Below, piece after piece: positions 10,292 through 19,915 of a stretch of 64,000 nt of DNA. Each line of letters starts with the position of its first letter. Position 1 is the stretch's first letter. Origin of the DNA: Sphingobacteriaceae bacterium (GTDB taxonomy: Bacteria > Bacteroidota > Bacteroidia > Sphingobacteriales > Sphingobacteriaceae). The stretch spans positions 434,001 through 498,000 of the forward strand of contig JAGIAD010000001.1 in assembly GCA_017745075.1 (NCBI GenBank), in the 5' to 3' direction. The notes beneath the pieces are model-generated. The model was not told the origin of the DNA and searched no databases. It saw only the letters and a program-made list of their open reading frames with translations. Made by a program: the position numbers and the translations under genes.

Positions 10292-11680
10292 ATGAATTAC
10301 GACGTTATTGTTTTAGGCAGCGGCCCAGGTGGTTACGTAGCTGCAATCAGAGCTTCTCAATTGGGACTAAAAGTTGCAATTGTTGAGCGTGAATCATTAG
10401 GTGGTATTTGTTTAAACTGGGGCTGTATCCCTACCAAAGCACTTTTAAAAAGTGCTCAGGTTTTCGAATATATCAATCATGCTGCCGATTATGGCATTAC
10501 TACTTCGGGTGCAACTGCCGATTTTGCTGCAGTAGTAAAACGTAGCCGTGGCGTTGCCGATGGCATGAGCAAAGGCGTTCAATTTTTGATGAAAAAAAAT
10601 AAAATTGACGTGATTATGGGTACCGGTAAAGTAAAACCAGGTAATAAATTAGAAGTTAAAGGTGCTGATGGTTCGCAAAAAGAACTTACAGCTAAAAATA
10701 TTATCATTGCAACAGGTGCACGTTCAAGAGAATTACCTAACCTGAAACAAGATGGCAAAAAAATTATCGGTTACCGCCAGGCCATGGTACTTCCTGAATT
10801 ACCAAAAAGCATGGTGGTAGTAGGCTCGGGCGCTATTGGTGTTGAGTTTGCTTATTTTTATGCCACCATGGGCACAAAAGTAACCATTGTTGAATTTATG
10901 GAAAACGTTGTTCCGGTTGAGGATGAAGACGTTTCAAAACAACTGTTACGCAGTTTAAAGAAAACCGGTATCGATGTAATGACTTCTGCCAGTGTCGAAT
11001 CGGTTGATACCAGTGGTGCAGGCTGCAAAGTTTCGGTTAAAACTGCTTCAGGCATGCAGACCATCGAAGCCGATATCGTACTTTCTGCTGCAGGTATTGT
11101 GGCCAACATCGAAAACATTGGCCTGGAAGAAGTAGGGATCAAAACCGAAAAAGGTAAAATTGTTACCGACGAGTTCTACAACACTTCAGTAAAAGGATAC
11201 TATGCGATCGGCGATGTGGTTGGCGGACAAGCCCTGGCCCACGTTGCTTCTGCAGAAGGTATTATCTGCGTAGAGAAAATTGCCGGTCAGCATGTAGAGC
11301 CTTTAGATTACAACAATATTCCGGGATGTACCTACTGCACGCCTGAAATTGCTTCGGTTGGTTACACCGAAAAAGCAGCCAAGGCAGCAGGTTATGAGTT
11401 AAAAATAGGAAAATTCCCATTCTCGGCCTCAGGTAAAGCCAGTGCCGCCGGTGCTAAAGATGGTTTTGTAAAACTAATTTTCGATGCAAAATACGGCGAA
11501 TTATTAGGTGCTCACATGATCGGTGCCAACGTAACCGAAATGATTGCCGAAATCGTAGTGGCGCGCAAATTAGAAACCACCGGACACGAAATGATTAAAT
11601 CGGTTCACCCACACCCAACCATGAGCGAAGCCATTATGGAAGCTGCTGCTGATGCTTACGGAGAAGTGATACATTTGTAA
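10292..11680 (+). CDS. lpdA: Dihydrolipoyl dehydrogenase (E3)
   Basis: The FAD-dependent E3 subunit reoxidises dihydrolipoamide of 2-oxoacid dehydrogenase and glycine-cleavage complexes, reducing NAD+. The 462-residue length is typical. The FAD-binding GSGPGGYVAA is at residues 9-18, the redox disulphide Cys40/Cys45 lies in GGICLNWGCIPTK, and the NAD site is VVGSGAIGVEFAY. The second FAD site is YAIGDVVGG, and the C-terminal HPHPTMSEA provides the catalytic His441/Glu446 pair. It is monocistronic, with a hairpin terminator 65 bases downstream. No E1 or E2 genes lie nearby, so it probably serves complexes encoded elsewhere. Confidence 0.96.
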   Translation: MNYDVIVLGSGPGGYVAAIRASQLGLKVAIVERESLGGICLNWGCIPTKALLKSAQVFEYINHAADYGITTSGATADFAAVVKRSRGVADGMSKGVQFLMKKNKIDVIMGTGKVKPGNKLEVKGADGSQKELTAKNIIIATGARSRELPNLKQDGKKIIGYRQAMVLPELPKSMVVVGSGAIGVEFAYFYATMGTKVTIVEFMENVVPVEDEDVSKQLLRSLKKTGIDVMTSASVESVDTSGAGCKVSVKTASGMQTIEADIVLSAAGIVANIENIGLEEVGIKTEKGKIVTDEFYNTSVKGYYAIGDVVGGQALAHVASAEGIICVEKIAGQHVEPLDYNNIPGCTYCTPEIASVGYTEKAAKAAGYELKIGKFPFSASGKASAAGAKDGFVKLIFDAKYGELLGAHMIGANVTEMIAEIVVARKLETTGHEMIKSVHPHPTMSEAIMEAAADAYGEVIHL

Positions 11681-11743
11681 GGTTGAAGGTTTAAAGGTGG
11701 AAGGCATAAGGCCCAAAAACATAAGCGAAATCAATATTATTAT

Positions 11744-11775
11744 AAAACCCTTTAGCTAATCCTAAAGGGTTTTTT
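11744..11775 (+). terminator. Terminator after lpdA
   Basis: AAAACCCTTTAG pairs with CTAAAGGGTTTT around a six-base loop and is followed by more T. Confidence 0.85.
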
Positions 11776-11978
11776 GTTATGATACATGCTGCAAACGCCC
11801 AATCAATCCTCCCATCCTATTAAGTCATTTATAACATTTTTTACTTGCCCATAGCGCCTGTATTTCATATATTTAGCCCGGCCGCCAAAGATTTACATCG
11901 GCCATAAACCAAATATTATGAGCGTCAACAGAGGCTCAAATCAGCTCTTATGTCATTTATTTCAACTAAAAACCGGTT

Positions 11979-13115
11979 ATGAGTGTAAGCCGTTATTACA
12001 AACCAGAACTTGATGTACTGCGTTTTTGCGCATTCCTTTGTGTCTTCTTTGTGCACCGGCTGGATTTGGCACCTGTTGATACAGGTAAATATTTTTGGGC
12101 ATACCACCTGAGCCTGTTAGGCAATTACGGCGTACCACTCTTTTTCTTTTTGAGTTCATTCCTGATTACGGAACTCCTTCAAAGGGAAGATATGCATTTT
12201 GGAAAAATCGATGTTAAATCATTTTACCTCAGACGTATTTTACGCATCTGGCCCTTATATTTCACATTTTTCTTCGTTATGGTGCTGCTAACCCACACCA
12301 CTGCCGTTTTCTCATCGGCTATCCCCCCAAAAGCACAACTTGCCTTTACCTTTTTTGCCGGCAACTGGTATATTACATTTAACGAATGGCAATCGTACTG
12401 CATTAACCCTTTATGGAGCGTGTCTGTTGAAGAACAACTGTATATATTGTTACCGCTCATCCTCCTATTTACGGGAAAGAAAGGTACTGTTGCTTTTTCA
12501 ATTCTCTCGATTTTGGCCGCCTACATCACCATTGTTTATTATGCGCAAAAGCCTACAAGTGGTTTTAACGGCCAGTGGACAAATAGTTTTGTTCAGTTTC
12601 AGTTTTTTGCAGCAGGAATCCTGTTATCTATATTTTTAAAAGGCAGAATGCCAAAATGGAATGCGGTTGTACGCATCGGTCTTTTTATTGCCGGAATGGT
12701 ATGCTGGCTAATAGCCTCTATGGTTTGCAAGGTAACTGCCGATGCACCTCACCTCAATACCGTAACGCAATCGGTAATTGGCTGGTTGCTTATTCTTATC
12801 GGGGTAACATCAATGTTTTTATCGTTTTACGGAGCATCATCAAAGTATATGCCTGGCACACTTGTTTACCTCGGTCGCATCTCTTATGGCATGTATATTT
12901 TCCACATCACCATTTACTGGATAATCTACGTGATCTTCAAAAATGAACTGGCAGCGTTCAGTAAAATTTTGGGCCTTGCCGAATGGAAAAACACAATAGG
13001 CTTTATCATGGCATTTTCCATAACTGTACTCCTGGCATCGCTATCGTACCGCTATTTTGAAAAACCTTTCCTTAAATTAAAGAAACGTTATACCCTGATC
13101 CCTTCGAGGGATTAA
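11979..13115 (+). CDS. Acyltransferase-3 family integral membrane protein (OafA/YrhL-like)
   Basis: A 378-residue polytopic membrane protein with about ten hydrophobic segments. The N-terminal PELDVLRFCAFLCVFFVHRL carries the Arg15 and His26 signature of the acyltransferase-3 (OafA/YrhL) family. It continues with GVPLFFFLSSFLI and the NPLWSVSVEEQLY block. The family transfers acetyl or other acyl groups to surface polysaccharides, lipids or small molecules across the inner membrane. The acceptor is not deducible because no glycan cluster is adjacent. It is a single gene with the ATG at 11979 as start. Confidence 0.9.
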   Translation: MSVSRYYKPELDVLRFCAFLCVFFVHRLDLAPVDTGKYFWAYHLSLLGNYGVPLFFFLSSFLITELLQREDMHFGKIDVKSFYLRRILRIWPLYFTFFFVMVLLTHTTAVFSSAIPPKAQLAFTFFAGNWYITFNEWQSYCINPLWSVSVEEQLYILLPLILLFTGKKGTVAFSILSILAAYITIVYYAQKPTSGFNGQWTNSFVQFQFFAAGILLSIFLKGRMPKWNAVVRIGLFIAGMVCWLIASMVCKVTADAPHLNTVTQSVIGWLLILIGVTSMFLSFYGASSKYMPGTLVYLGRISYGMYIFHITIYWIIYVIFKNELAAFSKILGLAEWKNTIGFIMAFSITVLLASLSYRYFEKPFLKLKKRYTLIPSRD

Positions 13116-13245
13116 AAAGAAATGACCTTTGTTTGGATAGAATTTCCGTTCAATTTATCTATCCAATATTAAAACAATCCTATTTAATCAAACCGAGAAG
13201 ATTTGTGTAAGTTTACCAATCATACCCTAACCCTTAAACCCACAG

Positions 13246-14085
13246 ATGAAACTCCATACCATAAACACAGGCTTTTTTAAACTCGACGGCGGCGCCATGT
13301 TTGGCGTAGTACCTAAAGTAATCTGGCAAAAAACCAATCCGGCCGATGCCAATAACCTCTGTACCTGGGCCATGCGCTGTTTACTGATCGAAGAAGGCAA
13401 TCAACTGATTTTGGTGGATACCGGAATTGGAAATAAACAGGATGAAAAATTCTTTAGCCATTATTACCTGCATGGCAATGACAGTATGGAAAAATCGCTG
13501 GCACAATTGGGATTCAGCACCGGCGATATTACCGATGTTTTTTTAACACACCTTCATTTCGATCATGTGGGCGGCGCAGTAGTAAGGGACGGCGAGCAAT
13601 TGAAACCTGCTTTTGCCAATGCCACCTATTGGAGCAACGAAAAGCACTGGCAATGGGCCGTAGAACCTAATGCACGCGAAAAGGCATCCTTTTTAAAGGA
13701 GAACATTTTACCCTTACAACAAAGCGGTCAGCTTAAATTTATTGCCGAGCAGGAAAACATAGCCTGGCAAAAAGACATCAACATCAGCTTTGCTTATGGC
13801 CATACCGATGCCATGATGCTGCCGAAAATTAACTATAAAGGTAAAACCCTGGTTTACATGGCCGATCTTTTACCTTCAGTTGGACACCTACCCCTGCCCT
13901 ATGTAATGGCTTATGACATGTTCCCCTTAAAAACACTGACCGAAAAGCAGGCCTTTTTAGAAGAAGCCGTTAATAACAATTATATATTATACCTGGAACA
14001 CGATCCCATTAACGAATGCTGTACCCTGCAGCGCACAGAAAAGGGTATCCGCGTAGCGGAAACCTTTAATTTAAGCGATATTTAA
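13246..14085 (+). CDS. Metallo-beta-lactamase-fold hydrolase
   Basis: A 279-residue cytoplasmic MBL-fold protein. THLHFDHVGG at 101-110 contributes the HxHxDH metal ligands His102, His104, Asp106 and His107. Further ligand candidates are in YGHTDAMM and MADLLPSVGHLPLP. The overall layout resembles lactonase-like or generic MBL hydrolases (LILVDTGIGNK before the metal motif). The substrate cannot be assigned. Its stop codon overlaps the ATG of the following acetyltransferase by one base (TAATG), so the two are translationally coupled and probably act together. Confidence 0.9.
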   Translation: MKLHTINTGFFKLDGGAMFGVVPKVIWQKTNPADANNLCTWAMRCLLIEEGNQLILVDTGIGNKQDEKFFSHYYLHGNDSMEKSLAQLGFSTGDITDVFLTHLHFDHVGGAVVRDGEQLKPAFANATYWSNEKHWQWAVEPNAREKASFLKENILPLQQSGQLKFIAEQENIAWQKDINISFAYGHTDAMMLPKINYKGKTLVYMADLLPSVGHLPLPYVMAYDMFPLKTLTEKQAFLEEAVNNNYILYLEHDPINECCTLQRTEKGIRVAETFNLSDI

Positions 14086-14639
14086 TGATCAGACCTGCCA
14101 AACCAACAGATGCCACCCAAGTTGTACCCTCATTACTTCAGGCCATGGGCGAGCTGGCCTATAAACTAACACATACTCAAAATGAAGCCGCCGTAAACCA
14201 CATTTTTGAGAAGCTCTTTCGGCAGGCCGGGAACCAATACAGCTACGAAAATACCCTGGTTTTTGAAGAAGCAGGCAAAGTACTGGGTGCATTAACCGCT
14301 TATGATGGAGCAAGGTTAGTTGAACTCCGAAAACCATTTTTAGCCTGTCTTAATCGGACTGATCCGGAAGATAACCTGGATGCCGAAACGCAAAGCGGAG
14401 AGTTTTATCTCGACAGCATTAGCGTAAGCCCTGCTGCACAGGGCAAAGGCATAGGCCAACAACTCGTTAAAGCAGGTATTGCCCGGGGGCAGCAACAAGG
14501 ACATAAAATTATAGGCTTATTGGTCGAACAACATAACGAGCGGGCTCTGAAGCTTTATCAGCGCCTAGGCTTTGCGATTCAAAATGAGAAGGAGTTTATG
14601 GGCGGACTGTATCATCACATGGTGTTTAAAGTTAAATAG
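14085..14639 (+). CDS. GNAT-family N-acetyltransferase
   Basis: A 184-residue single-domain GNAT protein that would transfer an acetyl group from acetyl-CoA to an amine. The acetyl-CoA-binding motif A is visible as LDSISVSPAAQGKGIGQQLV with the QGKGIG loop, followed by the ALKLYQRLGF motif B region. It is coupled to the upstream MBL gene by a TAATG overlap. The acceptor is unknown. Confidence 0.9.
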   Translation: MIRPAKPTDATQVVPSLLQAMGELAYKLTHTQNEAAVNHIFEKLFRQAGNQYSYENTLVFEEAGKVLGALTAYDGARLVELRKPFLACLNRTDPEDNLDAETQSGEFYLDSISVSPAAQGKGIGQQLVKAGIARGQQQGHKIIGLLVEQHNERALKLYQRLGFAIQNEKEFMGGLYHHMVFKVK

Positions 14640-14717
14640 CGTAATAGAGAATTCTATAAGATTCGTTGTTGTGAAGAACTAAGCAATCTGAAGGTATGCG
14701 TTACTAGTTATCGTTGT

Positions 14718-14760
14718 AAGATTGCTTCGTCGGCTGAAAAAGCCTTCTCACAATGACGAT
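14718..14760. repeat. Dispersed intergenic repeat (AAGATTGCTTCGTCGGC type)
   Basis: AAGATTGCTTCGTCGGCTGA followed by AAAGCCTTCTCACAATGACG. A near-identical copy is at 55867-55906, and a related long inverted form is at 23909-24012. It contains a small GGCTGAAAAAGCC hairpin. Confidence 0.75.
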
Positions 14761-14866
14761 CGCGCTTCCTTCCTTCCCATGCCAGACGCAACCCGCTTAA
14801 CGCACTGCAAAATTTATTTACATTTTTATTTGTATTTAATCTAAATAATCACAATTTTTGTGCCCA

Positions 14867-15226
14867 ATGGAAAAAGCATGTATCGATATCAACCAACTGG
14901 TTAACGTATTCTCAAACAACCATGGTTCTGTTTATCAATCAGATAAATTAAATTGCTTTTATGTAGATTTTGGAGGCAAATTTGCCCGTTTTAACTGCTT
15001 ATCCCTTCAAAAATTAAAAAAAGTAGTAGAAGATATCGATATCGATGCCCTCCTATTGAATACCCAAAAAGCCGATTTTGAACTCGTTACCTTTAACGGC
15101 TGCGAACATATCTATTTATTAAGCGCACTGGAAATCATTGCTTTAAAAGATTTACTGCAAGGCACGTTTACCATGTTTAAGCTTAACCATATCATCAGCG
15201 ATTGTCTTTATAGGTTGGTATATTAG
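14867..15226 (+). CDS. Unrecognised small cytoplasmic protein
   Basis: A 119-residue protein starting MEKACIDINQLV. An upstream in-frame TTG at 14858 is possible but less likely. There are no signal peptide and no membrane segments. The C-terminal half contains FNGCEHIYLLSALEIIALKDLLQGTFTMFKLN, given here only as an indication of a conserved-looking hydrophobic tail. I do not recognise a characterised domain. It stands alone, followed by nearly 1 kb of repeat-rich non-coding DNA. Confidence 0.6.
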   Translation: MEKACIDINQLVNVFSNNHGSVYQSDKLNCFYVDFGGKFARFNCLSLQKLKKVVEDIDIDALLLNTQKADFELVTFNGCEHIYLLSALEIIALKDLLQGTFTMFKLNHIISDCLYRLVY

Positions 15227-15498
15227 TTCAGTAGTCATTTGTTAATTGGTGCAGCAAACTGATTAAGAACAATTTCTCACAGCTGGTCTGCTGAAAACTT
15301 ATCTTGCTGAATTTGTCTTGCGGATTCGTTTGAAACAGATCCATTCTACTGCATTCCAGGAGATGACGATGCTGCTGATTTCGCAAGAAAAAATTGTCAT
15401 CCTAACCTAAGCAACACGGAATAGAGAGATCTAATTAATATTTAATTCGCTTTTTTTATTTGAAAGTGAAAGTTCTGTGCTTCGTAGCGGCCGGCAGC

Positions 15499-15556
15499 CC
15501 TGCTTTCCGTTGCAAGTCCGCGCTGCGCTTTGGGCTTTTCACTGCAATCAGGCTTA
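15499..15556 (+). repeat. Dispersed repeat family D, copy 1
   Basis: It begins CCTGCTTTCC, contains TTGCAAGTCC, and ends CAATCAGGCTTA. The same ordered blocks recur at 24161-24225 (opposite strand) and 26813-26876. Confidence 0.7.
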
Positions 15557-15782
15557 AAAACAAAGTGAGTGGGTTTAAAAAAAATATAAATTTATCTGCG
15601 GCTATCGCCTTAAATCTGCGGAAAAATGTCTTGCCTTTAGTTTACTGGAATTGCAATAGTTGAATTTGTGTAAACAGATCTCTCCATTCCACTGCGTTCC
15701 AGTCGAGATGACGACCCTTCTTTATTGAAAGTTGTTAATAGTAATTTGTTTCAATACCTATCGAGAAAGATCCTGAGATAAA

Positions 15783-15936
15783 CTACCATTGACAGGTCCT
15801 ATAGAAGAATCGTCATTTCGACTGCAGCGTGCCGATTTTTCATCGGCAGCGAAATGGAGAAATCTATAGAGACAGATTTAGCTTCGCTGAGCACTATGTG
15901 GTTCTCGACTCCGCTGCACTCCGCTCGAAATGACGA
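15783..15936. repeat. MITE-like element, copy 1
   Basis: It starts CTACCATTGACAG and ends CTCGAAATGACGA. The internal CGTCATTTCGA near the left end is inverted relative to TCGAAATGACG at the right end. A second copy of almost the same length is at 35378-35532 and a truncated one at 53924-53968. It has no coding capacity. Confidence 0.7.
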
Positions 15937-16204
15937 ATAGGGAGAGGGCTGTCACCCATATTGATTTTTATAAAATAAATTATCCTTCAGGATGACGGCT
16001 GCATGGGAAACTGAAAACTTCCAACTAAAAACTAACCACCATCCTTCTGATCCTCAGCCACTATCCGTTTCGCGTTATTCCATTTTCCCTCTTACCTTTT
16101 ATCTCCCCTCCCATCTTATTTAAACTGATTACAAATAACTAATTATCAGCAATTTAGACTAATTTCATATTGTAAATAAATTATAAAGCCGAACAAATTC
16201 ATTT

Positions 16205-16212
16205 TACATTTG
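16205..16212 (+). promoter_or_regulatory. -7 promoter element of the ferritin gene
   Basis: TACATTTG fits TAnnTTTG and ends 23 bases before the ferritin ATG. Confidence 0.6.
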
Positions 16213-16235
16213 TATTGTTATTAAAGCACAGAATT

Positions 16236-16763
16236 ATGAAAGACTTAATGCGTATCCAATGTTTAATATCTCAGGATATTGAAGCATTGTTAAATCAACA
16301 AATCAAGAAAGAGGCACACTCTTCATCACTATATTTATCTATGTCATCTTGGTGTGATCAAAATGGCTACGACTACTCAGCAGATTATTTCTTAAAACAA
16401 TCTGAAGAAGAAAGAGTACACCAGCTTAAATTGTTCAAATATGTATTAGATATGGGCGGAAATGCAATCTCTCCTGAAGTAAGCGGAATCAAAACTGACT
16501 TTGCCAGTTTCAGGGAAGTTTTTGAAGATGCCTTGGAAGCAGAAATCACAATTACCCAGAGCTTCAAAAATATTGCTGCCAAATGCCACAAAGAGCAGGA
16601 TTTTGTAACCATGGAGTTCCTGAACTGGTTCCTGAAAGAGCAACGCGAAGAAGAATACAAAGCACGCAGGGCTTTGGAATTATTCGAAGTAATTGGCGAA
16701 GAAGGTACCGGAAGATGGGAAATCGACAAACATGTGAACAAAATCAATTATTCAGAAGAATAA
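16236..16763 (+). CDS. ftnA: Ferritin (non-haem iron storage)
   Basis: A 175-residue ferritin that oxidises Fe(II) and stores iron in a 24-subunit cytoplasmic shell. The four-helix bundle carries the ferroxidase ligands: a helix-A Glu (about 17) in LNQQIKKEAHSSSLYLSM, the EEERVHQLKLF pair, and later Glu residues in ALEAEITITQSF and FLKEQREEEYKA. ATG 16236 is chosen because the promoter element at 16205-16212 would leave the TTG at 16215 at the transcript start. It is monocistronic, with an immediate terminator. The symbol is by family resemblance. Confidence 0.92.
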   Translation: MKDLMRIQCLISQDIEALLNQQIKKEAHSSSLYLSMSSWCDQNGYDYSADYFLKQSEEERVHQLKLFKYVLDMGGNAISPEVSGIKTDFASFREVFEDALEAEITITQSFKNIAAKCHKEQDFVTMEFLNWFLKEQREEEYKARRALELFEVIGEEGTGRWEIDKHVNKINYSEE

Positions 16764-16784
16764 ACAACAACAAAACATATATTG

Positions 16785-16819
16785 AAAAGCTATCCTGAAA
16801 AGGGTAGCTTTTTTTTTTG
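16785..16819 (+). terminator. Terminator after ferritin
   Basis: AAAAGCTATCC pairs with GGGTAGCTTTT around TGAAAA and runs into a string of T. Confidence 0.85.
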
Positions 16820-17126
16820 CTTAAAGCATTAAAATCCACACTCGCGCAAAGATGACGATATCCCTAAACCTTAATTCAATCATCTTTTAATCTGCGCCTC
16901 TTATCTTTTAAATCTGCGGAAAAAACTAACGCAAATCCTTTATTTCCCGCCAATCACGCAGAAAAAGTACCGCAGATCCAAAAGGAGTTTATTAAAAAAT
17001 CGTAAAGCATACACGCCATCAGGTCACGACAGGTGCGGGAATGACGACTATTCTAATCCCGAAGTACTTCAGTCGAAATAACGATACTTCTCACCCTTCC
17101 CTCTTAAGAACAGTATTCAAAAAAGA

Positions 17127-17151
17127 AAAGCTCCAGTTTTTCTGAAGCTTT
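17127..17151. terminator. Orphan terminator-like hairpin 1
   Basis: AAAGCTCCAG pairs with CTGAAGCTTT around TTTTT, with one C/A mismatch that becomes G-U if read on the minus strand. No annotated gene ends beside it. Confidence 0.5.
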
Positions 17152-17206
17152 CTTGGTTTGGATTGTTTGGTTTATGTTGATTATGAATAAGTCTTAAGAG
17201 TTTTAT

Positions 17207-17235
17207 AAAAAAAGCGCTGTCACAGCGCTTTTTTT
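17207..17235. terminator. Orphan perfect bidirectional terminator hairpin 2
   Basis: AAAAAAAGCGCTG and CAGCGCTTTTTTT flank a TCA loop, a perfect 13-base stem with A and T tracts. No gene on either strand ends here, so it may terminate an unannotated short RNA. Confidence 0.6.
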
Positions 17236-17468
17236 AAACCAAATATATAATAATAATTAACGAGCATTACAAAAGTACGAACTTTATTAATATTTGCAAG
17301 TATTTTTCATAAAAAAATTAAATATTTTAATAAAAAACCAAAAAACATGAATAATAAAACAAAATTAACACCATAAAACATTAAAAATCAGTATAAATAT
17401 TAATTTTATAGATAAAAAACATCATTATTTACTTATAAAAACATATTTTAAGGAAATTTTTAAGAAAA

Positions 17469-18917
17469 ATGATAGAAGATTTTATTAAAAGCTATTCAAA
17501 TCACCCCAGAACTTACGACGAAATGTTTTTAAATGGTGATCATTACCGCGATCATTATACAAACTTTATCAACAATTTCTCTAAAGAATCGCTCGAAAAC
17601 CTAAATAAAAAGGAAGAACTCGCCAAAAAGCTGTTCATGAGCCAGGGAATTACCTTCACTGTATACGATAGCGGCGAAGGAATCGAAAAAATCTTTCCTT
17701 TTGATATTATCCCCCGTATTATCACCTCTTCTGAATGGAATTTTATAGAAAAAGGAATAAAACAACGTTTAAAAGCACTTAATCTTTTCTTAAAAGACGT
17801 TTATAGCAATCAATTTATTTTAAAAGATAAAATTGTACCCATAAATGTCATTTATTCCTGTCCGCATTTTTTAAGGGAAATGCATAATGTAAATGTGCTG
17901 CACGATATCTATATCCATATTGCCGGCATAGACCTGATCCGGGATCACGACGGTACGTTTTATGTACTGGAAGATAATCTGCGCACACCTTCTGGTGTAA
18001 GTTACATGCTCGAGAACAGGGAAATTACCAAAAGGTTATTCCCCGATCTTATCCCGCAGTGCGGTGTAAGAAGCGTAACCGAATATCCTGCCATTCTGTA
18101 TAAAAATTTAATGGCCCTTTCGCCAAGGGCAGTTTCCAATCCAACCATTGTACTGTTAAGTCCGGGTATGTATAACTCTGCTTATTACGAACATACCACA
18201 TTGGCCCGCTTAATGGGCGTAGAACTGGTAGAAGGACGCGACCTGGTGGTTAAAAACCAAAAAGTGTTCATGAAAACCACTACGGGGCTACAGCAGGTAG
18301 ACGTCATTTATCGTCGGGTAGATGACGACTATCTTGATCCTCTGGTATTCAACCCAAACAGCGTACTGGGCGTAGCCGGCCTCATGGGTGCCTACCGCAA
18401 AGGCAATGTAGCCATTATTAATGCCGTTGGCAATGGCGTAGCCGACGATAAAGCCGTTTATACCTATGTACCGGATATGATCAGGTATTACCTGAATGAA
18501 GATCCTATACTAAAAAATGTACCCACCTACCAGCTCAGTAATAAAGAAGAGCTCGATTATGTTTTTGCAAACATCAATACCATGGTCATAAAAAAAACCA
18601 ACGGAAGTGGTGGTTATGGCATGCTGATGGGGCATGCATCAAGCGAACAGGAAACAGAAGAATACAAAATTGAGGTACTGAAAGATCCACGCAATTTTAT
18701 TGCCCAACCTACCATCAGCCTTTCATCAGCGCCCTGCTTTATCAATGGCAAACTGGCCCCGCGCCGGATCGACCTTCGCCCTTTCGCTTTAAATGGCCCT
18801 GATGGTATTTCCATTGTTCCCGGCGGACTAACCAGGGTAGCTTTAAAAGAAGGTTCGCTGGTGGTAAACAGCTCGCAGGGCGGCGGCAGTAAAGATACAT
18901 GGGTTTTAACTTCTTAG
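17469..18917 (+). CDS. Circularly permuted ATP-grasp protein
   Basis: A 482-residue protein of the circularly permuted ATP-grasp family (DUF404/DUF407). Such enzymes are predicted to form amide bonds through an acyl-phosphate. Visible blocks are the N-terminal SQGITFTVY, FPFDIIPRII, GTFYVLEDNLRTPSGVSYMLENR cut here to its core EDNLRTPSGVSYM, the DDDYLDPL region, NAVGNGVADDKAVY and the glycine-rich KTNGSGGYGMLMG. It is the first gene of a three-gene operon (11-base gap to the Alpha-E gene). Iyer and Aravind's comparative genomics linked this trio to peptide synthesis or modification. The product is unknown. Confidence 0.9.
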   Translation: MIEDFIKSYSNHPRTYDEMFLNGDHYRDHYTNFINNFSKESLENLNKKEELAKKLFMSQGITFTVYDSGEGIEKIFPFDIIPRIITSSEWNFIEKGIKQRLKALNLFLKDVYSNQFILKDKIVPINVIYSCPHFLREMHNVNVLHDIYIHIAGIDLIRDHDGTFYVLEDNLRTPSGVSYMLENREITKRLFPDLIPQCGVRSVTEYPAILYKNLMALSPRAVSNPTIVLLSPGMYNSAYYEHTTLARLMGVELVEGRDLVVKNQKVFMKTTTGLQQVDVIYRRVDDDYLDPLVFNPNSVLGVAGLMGAYRKGNVAIINAVGNGVADDKAVYTYVPDMIRYYLNEDPILKNVPTYQLSNKEELDYVFANINTMVIKKTNGSGGYGMLMGHASSEQETEEYKIEVLKDPRNFIAQPTISLSSAPCFINGKLAPRRIDLRPFALNGPDGISIVPGGLTRVALKEGSLVVNSSQGGGSKDTWVLTS

Positions 18918-18927
18918 AATACAGAAT

Positions 18928-19863
18928 ATGTTAAGTAGAGTTGCTTCAAGCTTATATTGGTTAAGCAGATATGTTGAGCGCAGCGACGGTATGCTGCGCA
19001 TGTTAAAAATAAATTACGCTTCCTCACAGGATACCATCCAGGAATTCACCTGGAAACCTGTGATCAGGATTTTTTCTTCAGATGATGAAAACGAGCTGTT
19101 GAATATCCAGCACGATAGCCGTGCGGTGATCGAATACCTGCTGTTAAACCGCGAAAACCCAAATTCGATTTTAAACATTGTTACCCTCGCCCGCGAAAAC
19201 GCAAGGAGCGTGCAAGAACACATCCCCAAAGATTTATGGCAATGCCTGAACGAATACTACCATACGGTTAAAGATGAAAAACTGTTATGGTACGTACAAA
19301 AAGACGACCCCATTACCGCACTGGATATTTTAATTAAACAGGTAATGCTCTATAACGGAACGGCCGACAGCGCAATGGAACGCGGCGAAAGCAGGAGTTT
19401 TATGAATATTGGCAAGCACCTGGAACGGGGCATACAATCAGTCGATATCCTTGACATTAAATTCAGCTCGATCAGCAGCAATCCCGATTTATTAACCGAT
19501 ATTTCCTACTGGAAACATTTATTATTATCCTTAGGCGGTTATGAACTATACCTGAAAACCTACCGGCAGGGCTTCGATGCGAAAAACATCATCGAACTGG
19601 TGATGCTCAACAACGATTTTCCGCGTTCGGCCTTATATGCCATGAACAATATCGAAAGGTATTTTAAACGGCTAAAGAGCGAAAGTAATATCGAACACTA
19701 CAATAGCCTGTCTTTTAAAATAGGACGTTTAAAAAGCATGATTACCTACAGCTCTGTTAACACCATGAACGAAGGGCAATTGCACCATTACCTTACGGAG
19801 ATCAGGGCCGAACTCTTCGGCATCGGAAATCTTTTAAATGAATATTATTTCGCAAATTCATAA
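18928..19863 (+). CDS. Alpha-E domain protein (DUF403)
   Basis: A 311-residue, all-helical protein of the Alpha-E family. It starts LSRVASSLYWLSRYVERSDG, the family hallmark, and has ERGESRSFMNIGKHLERG in the middle. Its biochemical activity is not established; it is a constant partner of circularly permuted ATP-grasp and transglutaminase genes and may be a scaffold or second catalytic part. It begins 11 bases after the ATP-grasp stop, so it is cotranscribed. Confidence 0.9.
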   Translation: MLSRVASSLYWLSRYVERSDGMLRMLKINYASSQDTIQEFTWKPVIRIFSSDDENELLNIQHDSRAVIEYLLLNRENPNSILNIVTLARENARSVQEHIPKDLWQCLNEYYHTVKDEKLLWYVQKDDPITALDILIKQVMLYNGTADSAMERGESRSFMNIGKHLERGIQSVDILDIKFSSISSNPDLLTDISYWKHLLLSLGGYELYLKTYRQGFDAKNIIELVMLNNDFPRSALYAMNNIERYFKRLKSESNIEHYNSLSFKIGRLKSMITYSSVNTMNEGQLHHYLTEIRAELFGIGNLLNEYYFANS

Positions 19864-19915
19864 AAACTAAATGTTTAACCACAGATAGACACAGATGAAC
19901 ACAGATACTATTTTT

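Larger units (their letters stand above)
15227..16204. other. Repeat-rich gene-free region before ferritin
   Basis: The region holds a D-family repeat at 15499-15556, an inverted GTCATTTCGA-type fragment near 15678-15712 and a 154-bp MITE-like element at 15783-15936. The end, from about 16090, is AT-rich promoter sequence. The one longer open frame here (15460-15663) lies on the repeats and is not called as a gene. Confidence 0.6.
16820..17468. other. Gene-free region with two orphan hairpins
   Basis: After degenerate repeat sequence (a GCGGGAATGACGAC fragment near 17036), the region has two terminator-like hairpins and then about 230 bases of extremely AT-rich DNA leading to the ATP-grasp operon. 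No coding sequence is supported. Confidence 0.55.

Noticed and set aside
12224..12946. Open frames inside the acyltransferase gene on both strands
   Set aside because: They are shadows of the real gene in other frames; the acyltransferase frame has clear motifs.
15460..15663. 67-codon open frame on the + strand
   Set aside because: It is built from the D repeat and neighbouring repeat sequence, lacks a family match and is not expected to be translated.
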